64,000 nt of DNA from Haloarcula halobia (lineage in GTDB: Archaea > Halobacteriota > Halobacteria > Halobacteriales > Haloarculaceae). The stretch lies in contig NZ_CP119787.1 of assembly GCF_029338255.1 (NCBI RefSeq), forward strand, positions 1,178,001 through 1,242,000, read 5' to 3'. The position numbers and the translations under genes are program-made. How positions within the stretch are numbered: the first letter of the stretch is position 1; the number at the start of each line of letters is the position of its first letter. Shown one piece after another: positions 42,153-48,534 of the stretch. The notes below the pieces were generated by a model. That model was not told the origin of the DNA, did no database searches, and saw nothing but the letters and a program-made list of their open reading frames with translations.

Positions 42153-42583
42153 ATACACAGGCTCAGTATCTCAAGGCCATCTACCTCGCACAGCAACAGG
42201 CGGACGGCCCCGCCTCGACGGGTGCCGTCGCTGACTTCCTCGACGTGAGTCCGGCCAGCGCGAACGAGATGATCGGGAAACTGGAGTCCCGCGGCCTCCT
42301 CGAACACGAGAAGTACAAGGGCGTCGACCTCACCGACGAGGGGATTCAGCAGGCCCGCGACGCCCTCCAGAACTACTGTATCATCGAGCGGTTCCTCGTC
42401 GAGGTCCTGGAGGTCGAACAGTTCCGCACGGAGGCCAAACAGCTCGAGGGCGTCATCGACGAGACGGTGGCCGAGCGCCTCGACACCATCATCGACCGCG
42501 AACCGCAGTGTCCGGACTGCTTCGACGCCGAGGGAGACGTCTGTGGCCTGCTTGACGTCGAGGCCGAAGTCACCGGCGACTGA
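42149..42583 (+). CDS. sirR: DtxR/SirR-type metal-dependent regulator
   Basis: The 144-residue protein begins MNTQAQYLKAIYLAQQQADG and has an N-terminal winged helix (ASTGAVADFLDVSPASANEM, IGKLESRGLLEHEKYKGVDL). The dimerisation/metal-binding helices follow (FLVEVLEVEQFRTEAKQLEG). It lacks the SH3/FeoA-like third domain. The C-terminus instead holds CPDCFDAEGDVC, three cysteines that could bind a metal. It probably represses iron or manganese genes, and the dyad before sufC is a candidate target. It is translationally coupled to the ferritin-like gene. Confidence 0.87.
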   Translation: MNTQAQYLKAIYLAQQQADGPASTGAVADFLDVSPASANEMIGKLESRGLLEHEKYKGVDLTDEGIQQARDALQNYCIIERFLVEVLEVEQFRTEAKQLEGVIDETVAERLDTIIDREPQCPDCFDAEGDVCGLLDVEAEVTGD

Positions 42584-42630
42584 CTGGTCTCGAAGCGTTC
42601 AAGTACGTTCCGGCGAACGATACCGATAGC

Positions 42631-42661
42631 GTCCCGCAGTCTCGCGGGACGAGCGCAGCGA
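42631..42661. repeat. Palindrome and hairpin-family string just before tRNA-Gln
   Basis: GTCCCGC-N6-GCGGGAC (42631-42650) is a perfect 7-bp inverted repeat. It is followed by GAGCGCAGCGAA, a string shared with the MITE-like element at 3345-3356. The palindrome also matches the acceptor arm of the adjacent tRNA (AGTCCCG), so read-through RNA could misfold or be processed there. Confidence 0.5.
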
Positions 42662-42764
42662 AGTCCCGTGGTGTAGTGGCCAATCATAAGGGCCTTTGGA
42701 GGCGTTCGGGGTCGCCGTTCGTCGAAGACAGCCCTTGACGGCGGTTCGAATCCGCCCGGGACTA
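42662..42764 (+). tRNA. tRNA-Gln (anticodon TTG) with an intron of about 30 nt
   Basis: The acceptor stem AGTCCCG pairs with CGGGACT, with discriminator A at 42764 and no encoded CCA. The D-arm is TGGTGTAGTGGCCAATCAT. The anticodon stem AGGGC (42689-42693) pairs with GCCCT (42731-42735), and the TTG anticodon is at 42696-42698. The T-arm is GGCGGTTCGAATCCGCC. An intron of 30 nt (about 42700-42729) sits at the canonical 37/38 position and contains a GGCG/CGCC hairpin, consistent with archaeal splicing-endonuclease processing. The variable loop is 4 nt. A TATA-like TTCAAGTA (about 42599-42606) lies upstream. Confidence 0.85.
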
Positions 42765-43130
42765 TCCTGCTGCGAACGACTTCGTGAGCGGCAGGTATCT
42801 TCGGCGGTTCGAACCCTGGAAACCGAACGAAGTGAGAGTTCCTCCGGTTCGAATCCGCTCGGGTGCAGGACGTCCCGTCGCCCGGAGGCCGTCGGACCAC
42901 CGGCCGAGCCGGCTGCGCTCGAGGGACCTGCAGTCGCCGGACGAGCCCCGAAACGGGGGTTATCGAATTCGAAAACGAGTGACCTGTTCAAAGGAGTTCA
43001 CGAGCGCGGATTTCACAGAGGCACTACAGCACTCTCTAGAGCACCGTATCGGGTGAAACTGGATCCGAGAGCGACAGTCATCGTGGTGATACTGAGGGCG
43101 AACTGAGACGACATTCCCACGACAGATAAC
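42765..43130. other. Non-coding stretch with repeated tRNA T-arm-like fragments
   Basis: No open frame here looks coding. Sequences resembling tRNA T-arms recur: CGGCGGTTCGAACCC (42802-42816) and CCGGTTCGAATCCGCTCGG (42844-42862), the latter followed by GCAGGA, which complements TCCTGC at 42765-42770. Between them are hairpin-repeat strings (GCGAACGACTTCGTGAGCGG; CCGAACGAAGTGAGAG). This looks like remnants of tRNA duplication or of an element that used the tRNA-Gln 3' end as an attachment site. The part from about 42960 to 43130 is more AT-rich and featureless. Confidence 0.45.
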
Positions 43131-43139
43131 TCCAGTTAA

Positions 43140-43147
43140 TTTTATAA
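43140..43147 (+). promoter_or_regulatory. TATA element of the coiled-coil gene at 43189
   Basis: TTTTATAA lies about 45 nt before the chosen ATG, predicting a start point near 43170. This excludes the earlier ATG at 43162 as the main start. Confidence 0.6.
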
Positions 43148-43188
43148 CATTACAGGATGACATGTGTCATACACCTGGCAACAGAACA

Positions 43189-44433
43189 ATGATTTCTGAT
43201 AACAAAACGGCAACCGTCTCGGCGAACGGCATCCTCGTCGAACGGACGCTTTCCGTGGAGGACGGGTGGGTCGTCGGTACCATCCAGGTCGAGTCAATCA
43301 GCCAGCGGCGGGACGTGGTGCACGTCGTCGAGGAGTTGCCCGACGACCTGCCGGTCGAGAGCGTCGGGTTCAAACGCGACGACCCGCCCAGCGACGGGGA
43401 GATAACGTGCGAACGCGTGTCGGTGCGGCTCCCGGTCGAGGGCGACGCCGTCAGTGTCGACTTCGGTATCGAACTGGCCGACCCGGTGAGCGACGTGGCG
43501 TTCGAGGAACCGCGAATCGAGCGCGTCGATGCCGCCGACCCGTCGGACTCGGTCGCACAGACCGACGGCGGCGAGAACCCCGCCGCCCAGACCGACGGCG
43601 ACGCGCCCACCGCCAGACCCCAGAGCGCCGACGGAAGTGGGGCCACCGGGGACACGGACGCGCCGGAGGGGGCCGGCGGGGCCCCGCCCTCGGCCTCGGC
43701 TGGGGGTCAGCAGGGTGTCTCCGTGTCGTCGACGTCCGTGAAAGACGTCATCCGGGGGACCGACGCGGACGACTCCGAGGAGGAGGACGGCACGGGCGAG
43801 GCCACGCAGGGGCAATCGCCGCGGCGGAGCGTCGAAGCGCGACTCGACTACCTCTCGTCGCGGGTCGACGAGTTCGCCGCCTACACCACCGCGCTGGAGT
43901 CGTTCTTGGACGAACAGGGGACGGCCCAGGAGTTCATCGACCGGATCGACGAGGAGGTGGCCGAGCTGGGGACCGCGGTCGAGGCGGTCTCCGAGGAGGT
44001 CGACGCCGTCCGGGAGACGAACCAGGACCTCGGTGACGAACTCCGGCGCCGGACCGACGACTTGGAGGCGCGCATCGAGGACGCGCACGGGTCCCTCGAG
44101 GACGACCTCGACGACGTCAGGACCCGGCTCGACGACGACGTGGCGCGCCTCGACGGGAGTCTCGACGACCAGGCCGAGGACCTCGACTCGCTGCGCGCCG
44201 ACTACGAGGCGCTCGAGGCCCGCGTCAGCGACATCGAAGCGGAGATAGAGCGCAACGCAGAGACCGTCGACTCGGTCGAGGCGAGCGTCTCGGACGTCGC
44301 CGACGACGTCGACGTGCTGCGAGCGGAGGTCGAGACGCTCCGTGGCGACGTCGAGGGGCTCAGCGAGTTCCGGGCGTCGCTGGCCGACGCCTTCGGCGGC
44401 TCCGCGGGGCCCGCCACGCCCGCCGAGGAGTAG
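43189..44433 (+). CDS. Haloarchaeal coiled-coil protein, 414 aa
   Basis: The protein has three parts. Residues about 1-110 form a beta-rich domain (GILVERTLSVEDGWVVGTIQ, RVSVRLPVEGDAVSVDFGIE). Residues about 110-210 are a disordered Gly/Ala/Asp linker. Residues about 220-400 are a long coiled coil (EARLDYLSSRVDEFAAYTTA, LDDDVARLDGSLDDQAEDLD). I do not recognise a named family. The architecture resembles structural or scaffold proteins. There is no signal peptide or membrane segment. The TATA box at 43140 supports the start at 43189. Confidence 0.75.
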   Translation: MISDNKTATVSANGILVERTLSVEDGWVVGTIQVESISQRRDVVHVVEELPDDLPVESVGFKRDDPPSDGEITCERVSVRLPVEGDAVSVDFGIELADPVSDVAFEEPRIERVDAADPSDSVAQTDGGENPAAQTDGDAPTARPQSADGSGATGDTDAPEGAGGAPPSASAGGQQGVSVSSTSVKDVIRGTDADDSEEEDGTGEATQGQSPRRSVEARLDYLSSRVDEFAAYTTALESFLDEQGTAQEFIDRIDEEVAELGTAVEAVSEEVDAVRETNQDLGDELRRRTDDLEARIEDAHGSLEDDLDDVRTRLDDDVARLDGSLDDQAEDLDSLRADYEALEARVSDIEAEIERNAETVDSVEASVSDVADDVDVLRAEVETLRGDVEGLSEFRASLADAFGGSAGPATPAEE

Positions 44434-44522
44434 CGACACCCCACCCGCATGCTAACGGGTGCCATTCCCAGTCCGCGAGAAACCACGGGCCGGTTATAGT
44501 GAATGATATCTTACCTTTAGAT

Positions 44523-44723
44523 ATGCTCTATGAAACACTGTTCCCGTCGGTCCTCGGCGAAGTGGCACCGGCTACGCTCACTCTAGACGTCGCCATCGGC
44601 GTCCTCGTCGCGGTGGTCCTCTTTGCCCTCTATTATAAACTGATACTTCTCCGGGCAAAGCGGGGTCGTGGGCGGGACGGGCCGAACGACGGCGGCTCGT
44701 CGAGGCGCGATACAGGGAACTAG
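44523..44723 (+). CDS. Small single-helix membrane protein, 66 aa
   Basis: The protein begins MLYETLFPSVLGEVAPATLT. One membrane helix (about 22-43, VAIGVLVAVVLFALYYKLIL) is followed by a basic, Gly/Arg-rich tail. An in-frame GTG at 44499 is possible, but a TATA-like GGTTATAG (about 44491-44498) lies about 28 nt before the ATG at 44523, favouring a leaderless start there. Its TAG stop shares a CTAG palindrome with the stop of the convergent GNAT gene. The function is unknown. Confidence 0.62.
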   Translation: MLYETLFPSVLGEVAPATLTLDVAIGVLVAVVLFALYYKLILLRAKRGRGRDGPNDGGSSRRDTGN

Positions 44724-45448
44724 AGGTAGGCGGCGTCCCAGCGGAGGGGCTTGCGGACGTTCCCGCAGCTGTCACACTCGATGCGCCCCATCGAATCCAT
44801 GGCGTTGGCCAGGGTGTTGCAGTTACTGCAGAAGTACCCGTAGCGGTCGTCGCCCTCCTCGTCGGCAAAGACCACCTGGAAGGGTGCGACCGAGCCGCGT
44901 TCGGTGTTGTCGTGATCGATGTAGACGGTACGGCCGTCCCCCGTCTCGATGGGTTCCCGGCCCCACTGTTCGGTCTCGGTGTAGATGTTCTCGACGTAGG
45001 TCCGCCCGTCGATCTCGACCTCGTCGGTCCCGACCTGTTCGAACCCGCGCTCGGTGTAGAAGGTGTTCCCCTCGACGTTGTCCGCGAGGACGCGCCCGTC
45101 GAGGTGCGCCGCCCCGAGGTCGGACAGGTGGGCACGGGTCTCCTCGAACAGGTCAGAGGCGATGCCCTCCCCGCGGTAAGCCGGGTCGACGTGCAACCAC
45201 AGGAGGGTCCCGGTGTTGTCTGCCGAGACGACGCTCTCGGAGAAGGCGACGACCTGCTCGTCCTCCTCGGTGACCAGCATCTTGTGGTCCTCGTCGTGCA
45301 TGATCTCCGCCAGGCGGTCCTCGTCGTACCACTCCTCGATGGCGCTGGTGATCGCTTGCGGACCCAGCGAGTACGAGGCCTGCAGCGACCGCCGGGCGAC
45401 GTCTCTGATGGCCGGTCTGTCCGCGGGTTTGGCCGTTCGGATGTCCAT
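44720..45448 (-). CDS. GNAT acetyltransferase with C-terminal zinc ribbon
   Basis: The 242-residue protein begins MDIRTAKPADRPAIRDVARR. The GNAT fold (about 1-150) has LLWLHVDPAYRGEGIASDLF, the acetyl-CoA pyrophosphate loop, and NTFYTERGFEQV. A C-terminal zinc ribbon follows (YFCSNCNTLANAMDS and IECDSCGNVR). It probably acetylates a protein N-terminus or side chain, with the ribbon recognising the substrate. A minus-strand TTTATG TATA-like element (about 45472-45479) lies 27 nt before the ATG, so the transcript is leaderless. Confidence 0.85.
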   Translation of the reverse strand: MDIRTAKPADRPAIRDVARRSLQASYSLGPQAITSAIEEWYDEDRLAEIMHDEDHKMLVTEEDEQVVAFSESVVSADNTGTLLWLHVDPAYRGEGIASDLFEETRAHLSDLGAAHLDGRVLADNVEGNTFYTERGFEQVGTDEVEIDGRTYVENIYTETEQWGREPIETGDGRTVYIDHDNTERGSVAPFQVVFADEEGDDRYGYFCSNCNTLANAMDSMGRIECDSCGNVRKPLRWDAAYL

Positions 45449-45571
45449 ACTCTCATTCTGTGTGCCGACCGGCATAAACGTACAGTCCCGACGACCGGGT
45501 CCGCACTGTGCCTTAAATCTGTTAATACCTCCTGTGAGAATCGATACTCTTCGATGAATAGCGTAGGAAAG

Positions 45572-45937
45572 TTTATATTCCCACCTGTTTGAATAGCAAA
45601 TGCGCTTGGAGGTGGACAATTAAGAATAACCTTGCCCAGTTCCCGACCGCCTGTGTTCGACGTGTCGAGCCAACGTCCGTCTGTGCATGTGTGGCCCCCA
45701 CAGCGACCTTGTACCTTCCATGCGGGTTCGATCGCTCAACCATCCCCGTGGGGGCCGCGCCTCGGTGCCGTTTCTGTCAGTCCCGTCCAGCGACGAGCGT
45801 CCCCCCTTCGTCCCCGTCGCGGTCAGCTGTATCCTCTGCCCGTCCGAGGCGGATTCTCCCTGTCGTAACGCTAAAGAGTCGAACGTACCTTTCTACCTGT
45901 AAGATGATTATTGGACCCTCTCTGCGGAGGTGGTGTT
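45572..45937 (+). other. Structured leader or small RNA region upstream of the HD gene
   Basis: A strong TATA-like TTTATATT (45572-45579) lies 28 nt before an ATG (45600) that opens a seven-codon frame, MRLEVDN (45600-45623). The next 310 nt have no codon bias in any frame. They contain a nested stem: GGCCCCCAC (45693-45701) with GTGGGGGCC (45748-45756), enclosing AGCGA (45702-45706) with TCGCT (45732-45736). The 3' end holds a perfect Shine-Dalgarno-like GGAGGTG (45926-45932). A long regulatory leader or independent small RNA is possible; neither is proven. Confidence 0.4.
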
Positions 45938-46660
45938 GTGGGCATCGAGATTAAGGAGTCGCCGGTCTCCGACGAGGAGTTCGAGGCGATGAAGGAGTTC
46001 GTCCACGACTACCTCGCCGCGAGCGTCGAGAACGAAGGCGAGGGCGGACGGATGCGCTGGTACCCATGGCACTCAGCCGAATACCGGTTCAACCACATCC
46101 TCAACGTGGTCGACATCTCGACGAAGATCGCCCGCCGCGAAGGGGCAAACGAGGACGTCACCAGAGTCGCGGCGCTGTTTCACGACATCGCGAAACTGGA
46201 GGCCGAACAGGACGTCCACGCCGAGGCCGGCGCGCGCATCGCCCGCGAGTACCTCGTCAGTCACGGCGACTACCCCGACTCGTTCGTCGACCAGGTGTGT
46301 ACCGCCATCGAGGACCACTCCTACCAGGGCGACCTCACCGACCTCTCGCTGGAGACCCGGTGTCTCATCGAGGCCGACATCCTGGACAAGGTCGGCGCCA
46401 ACGGGACGGCGCTCATGCTGTTACGGATGGGCTACGAGGCCCGCACTCACATGGACACGGCCGAGATGGTCGAACGCGTCATCGAACGCGGGCAGGACGC
46501 CCGCGACCGCATCGTCAGCGACACGGCCGACTCGCTCATCCACCAGCGCCTGAAGCGGACTCGCTGGTTCCAGGAGTGGCTGGAGGTCGAGGTCGCCGAG
46601 ATGGCTGCCGACGAGGAGGACCAGCTCGACGACGTCGCCACCGGCATGGGCGAGTCATAG
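45938..46660 (+). CDS. HD-domain phosphohydrolase
   Basis: The 240-residue protein starts at a GTG preceded at 5 nt by GGAGGTG, the best ribosome-binding site in the window; this decides the start over the ATG at 45911. The HD domain has HILNVVDISTKIARREG, AALFHDIAKLEAEQDVHAEA with the metal-binding His-Asp pair, and AIEDHSYQGDLTDLSLETRC followed by EADILDKVGANG. HD proteins are metal-dependent phosphohydrolases acting on nucleotides; the substrate is not predictable. Its end overlaps the convergent LysE gene by 6 nt. Confidence 0.88.
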   Translation: MGIEIKESPVSDEEFEAMKEFVHDYLAASVENEGEGGRMRWYPWHSAEYRFNHILNVVDISTKIARREGANEDVTRVAALFHDIAKLEAEQDVHAEAGARIAREYLVSHGDYPDSFVDQVCTAIEDHSYQGDLTDLSLETRCLIEADILDKVGANGTALMLLRMGYEARTHMDTAEMVERVIERGQDARDRIVSDTADSLIHQRLKRTRWFQEWLEVEVAEMAADEEDQLDDVATGMGES

Positions 46661-47359
46661 CCCCAGGGACCGGGCGAGAAAGAGGACGCCGGTGGCCGCG
46701 AGCACCGCCGCACTCGCCCACGCGACGACGGGCGCGAGTCGCTCGACGCGCTGCCTGGCGGCGACGATCGTCGCCGGGAACCCCGTTATCCAGAGGACGA
46801 TTCCGCCGAACAGCCCTGCGACCAGCAGCGGGTGGCCCGTCCGGACCACGAGGACGTTCGCGAGGTCCGCCCCGACTACCGGGAGGACCGCCAGGACGTC
46901 CACCTGGCCGGGTTCGAGCAGGCCGACGCCGACGGTGAGCCAGAAGACGACCTGGTAGGGGTTGGTCAGGGCCAGCACGAACGCCTTCCGGAAGCCGCGA
47001 CTCCCCCCGTCGTCGGCTTCGACCGACGAGAGCGCCGTCGCGTCCTTGACCGCGCCGTAGGCGAACCACAGCATCAGGAGGCCACCGACGCCGACCATCG
47101 CCCGCCGCAGGACTGGCATCGACCGCACTACCGTCGCCACGCCGGCGAGCGCCAGCACGAAGAAACAGGCGTCGGCCACCATCGCGCCGAGGCCGGCCGC
47201 GAACCCCGACCGCCACCCCCGGACCGCGCTCTCCTCGGCGATGATGGCGTTCATCGGTCCCGGCGGTGCCGCGAGCGCGAGGCCGAAGACGGCCCCGCCG
47301 ACGACTGTCGGGAGAAGCGAGATGAGTCCGGTCTGGGCGAGTGCGGGCCAATGAAGCAT
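46655..47359 (-). CDS. LysE/RhtB family exporter
   Basis: The 234-residue protein has about six membrane helices. It carries the family motif GLALAAPPGPMNAIIAEESA near residues 25-45 (the conserved PGP-N element), and further on FRKAFVLALTNPYQVVFWLT with the conserved NP. LysE-type proteins export basic or other amino acids across the cell membrane. The substrate is unknown. It converges with the HD gene. Confidence 0.87.
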   Translation of the reverse strand: MLHWPALAQTGLISLLPTVVGGAVFGLALAAPPGPMNAIIAEESAVRGWRSGFAAGLGAMVADACFFVLALAGVATVVRSMPVLRRAMVGVGGLLMLWFAYGAVKDATALSSVEADDGGSRGFRKAFVLALTNPYQVVFWLTVGVGLLEPGQVDVLAVLPVVGADLANVLVVRTGHPLLVAGLFGGIVLWITGFPATIVAARQRVERLAPVVAWASAAVLAATGVLFLARSLGL

Positions 47360-47397
47360 CTATCGGAGTGGAGAACGGAGAGAAGAAAACGTCGACG

Positions 47398-48288
47398 TTA
47401 CAGCTTGCCGGCCTTCTGCAGCTTCATCAGGTCCTCGGTGTCGAGGGTCTCGCCTTCCTTGAACTTCTGGTAGATTTCCTCGGCCTCCTCGCGGGCGGCC
47501 TCCTGCTTTTCCTCGCGCTGGGAGCGCTCTTCTTGCTCCTCTTTCTTGTCGAGCTCGCGCAGGCGCTTCTGGACGCGGACGAAGTCCTCGTGGTGCTGGT
47601 CGGCGGCCTCCTGGGCCTCGACGAACTCCTCGTGTTTCTCGTCGGCCTCGTCGCGGATCTCGTCGGCCTCCCGGTAGGCCTCGATCATCTTGTTGTGGTG
47701 CTTCTGGGCCTCGTCTGCGAGCTCCGTGACCTTCTTGTGGTGCTTGGACGCCTCGGAGCGGACCTCCTCGGCCTCGGCCTTCAGCTCCTCTAAGTCACCG
47801 CTCTGGTCGAGCTTCTCGGTCTTCTCCTGGAGCTTCTCGCGCTTGTTCTCGATTTTCTCGATGAGCTCTTTCTCGTCCTCGGAGGAGAGCACCTCGGTCT
47901 GCTGTTTGAACTCGAGCTCTTCGATCTCCTCTTTGAGCTCCTCGACCGAGGTCCCCTCGTCGAGTTCCAGGTCGTTTTTGAGCTTGTCGACCTTGTCGAA
48001 CAGCTCGTTGGCCTTCGCGTTGAGCTCGTTTCGCTTGTCCTTGTGCTCCTGGACCTGCTCGTTGAGCTCGTCGCGCTTCTCGCGGTGCTCCTGGGCCTCG
48101 TCGACCTTCTCGCGCGTCTCGGCGTTCAGGTCGTCGCGGGCGGAGGCCCGCTCGCTCGCCATCTGGTTCAGCTCGTTGCGTCGGTCGCGCAGCTGGCCCG
48201 CGAGCTTGATGAGCTCGCCTTTGGACTTGTTTTCGAGATCCTCTTCGGTTACTGTAACGTTCTTTGATTCGTCTATCGAGTCTGCCAT
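47398..48288 (-). CDS. Long coiled-coil protein, 296 aa
   Basis: The protein begins MADSIDESKNVTVTEEDLEN and is almost entirely helical coiled coil. It is rich in Lys and Glu, for example LIKLAGQLRDRRNELNQMAS and ADEAQKHHNKMIEAYREADE, and its Lys content is unusually high for a haloarchaeon. It ends EDLMKLQKAGKL. It is widely conserved in haloarchaea and methanogens, as I recall, often described only as a coiled-coil protein. It has no membrane or signal segment. A TATA-like CCTTATTATT (minus strand, about 48355-48365) lies roughly 70 nt upstream. It resembles ribosome- or translation-associated coiled-coil proteins, but I cannot confirm this. Confidence 0.8.
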   Translation of the reverse strand: MADSIDESKNVTVTEEDLENKSKGELIKLAGQLRDRRNELNQMASERASARDDLNAETREKVDEAQEHREKRDELNEQVQEHKDKRNELNAKANELFDKVDKLKNDLELDEGTSVEELKEEIEELEFKQQTEVLSSEDEKELIEKIENKREKLQEKTEKLDQSGDLEELKAEAEEVRSEASKHHKKVTELADEAQKHHNKMIEAYREADEIRDEADEKHEEFVEAQEAADQHHEDFVRVQKRLRELDKKEEQEERSQREEKQEAAREEAEEIYQKFKEGETLDTEDLMKLQKAGKL

Positions 48289-48534
48289 TGTTGAAACCTC
48301 TATGCCATCACCGCTTCTGCACAGACAGCGAGTCCGCTCGTGAGGGGCTGACGCCAATAATAAGGATTCCCTCTCATGTTGGGCGGAAGGCGATACTGCC
48401 TGAACGCGGAAGCGTTCTGGTGACTATTACTATCGGGCGGTTGTGTTTAAATATTGCGGTACACTGGATGCCGCGACAACCGCTCTCATGCCTCTGTGTG
48501 CCCGCGTGAAGAGTTACCACGACTCCGATGCCAC

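Noticed and set aside
42765-42870. Possible second tRNA gene
   Set aside because: The acceptor-like ends pair over only six bases, the T-stem is mismatched and no D-arm or anticodon stem can be built. Kept only as tRNA-like debris.
45589-45954. 121-codon plus-strand frame in the leader region
   Set aside because: No codon bias; three overlapping frames are open at once and it overlaps the HD start. The region looks non-coding.
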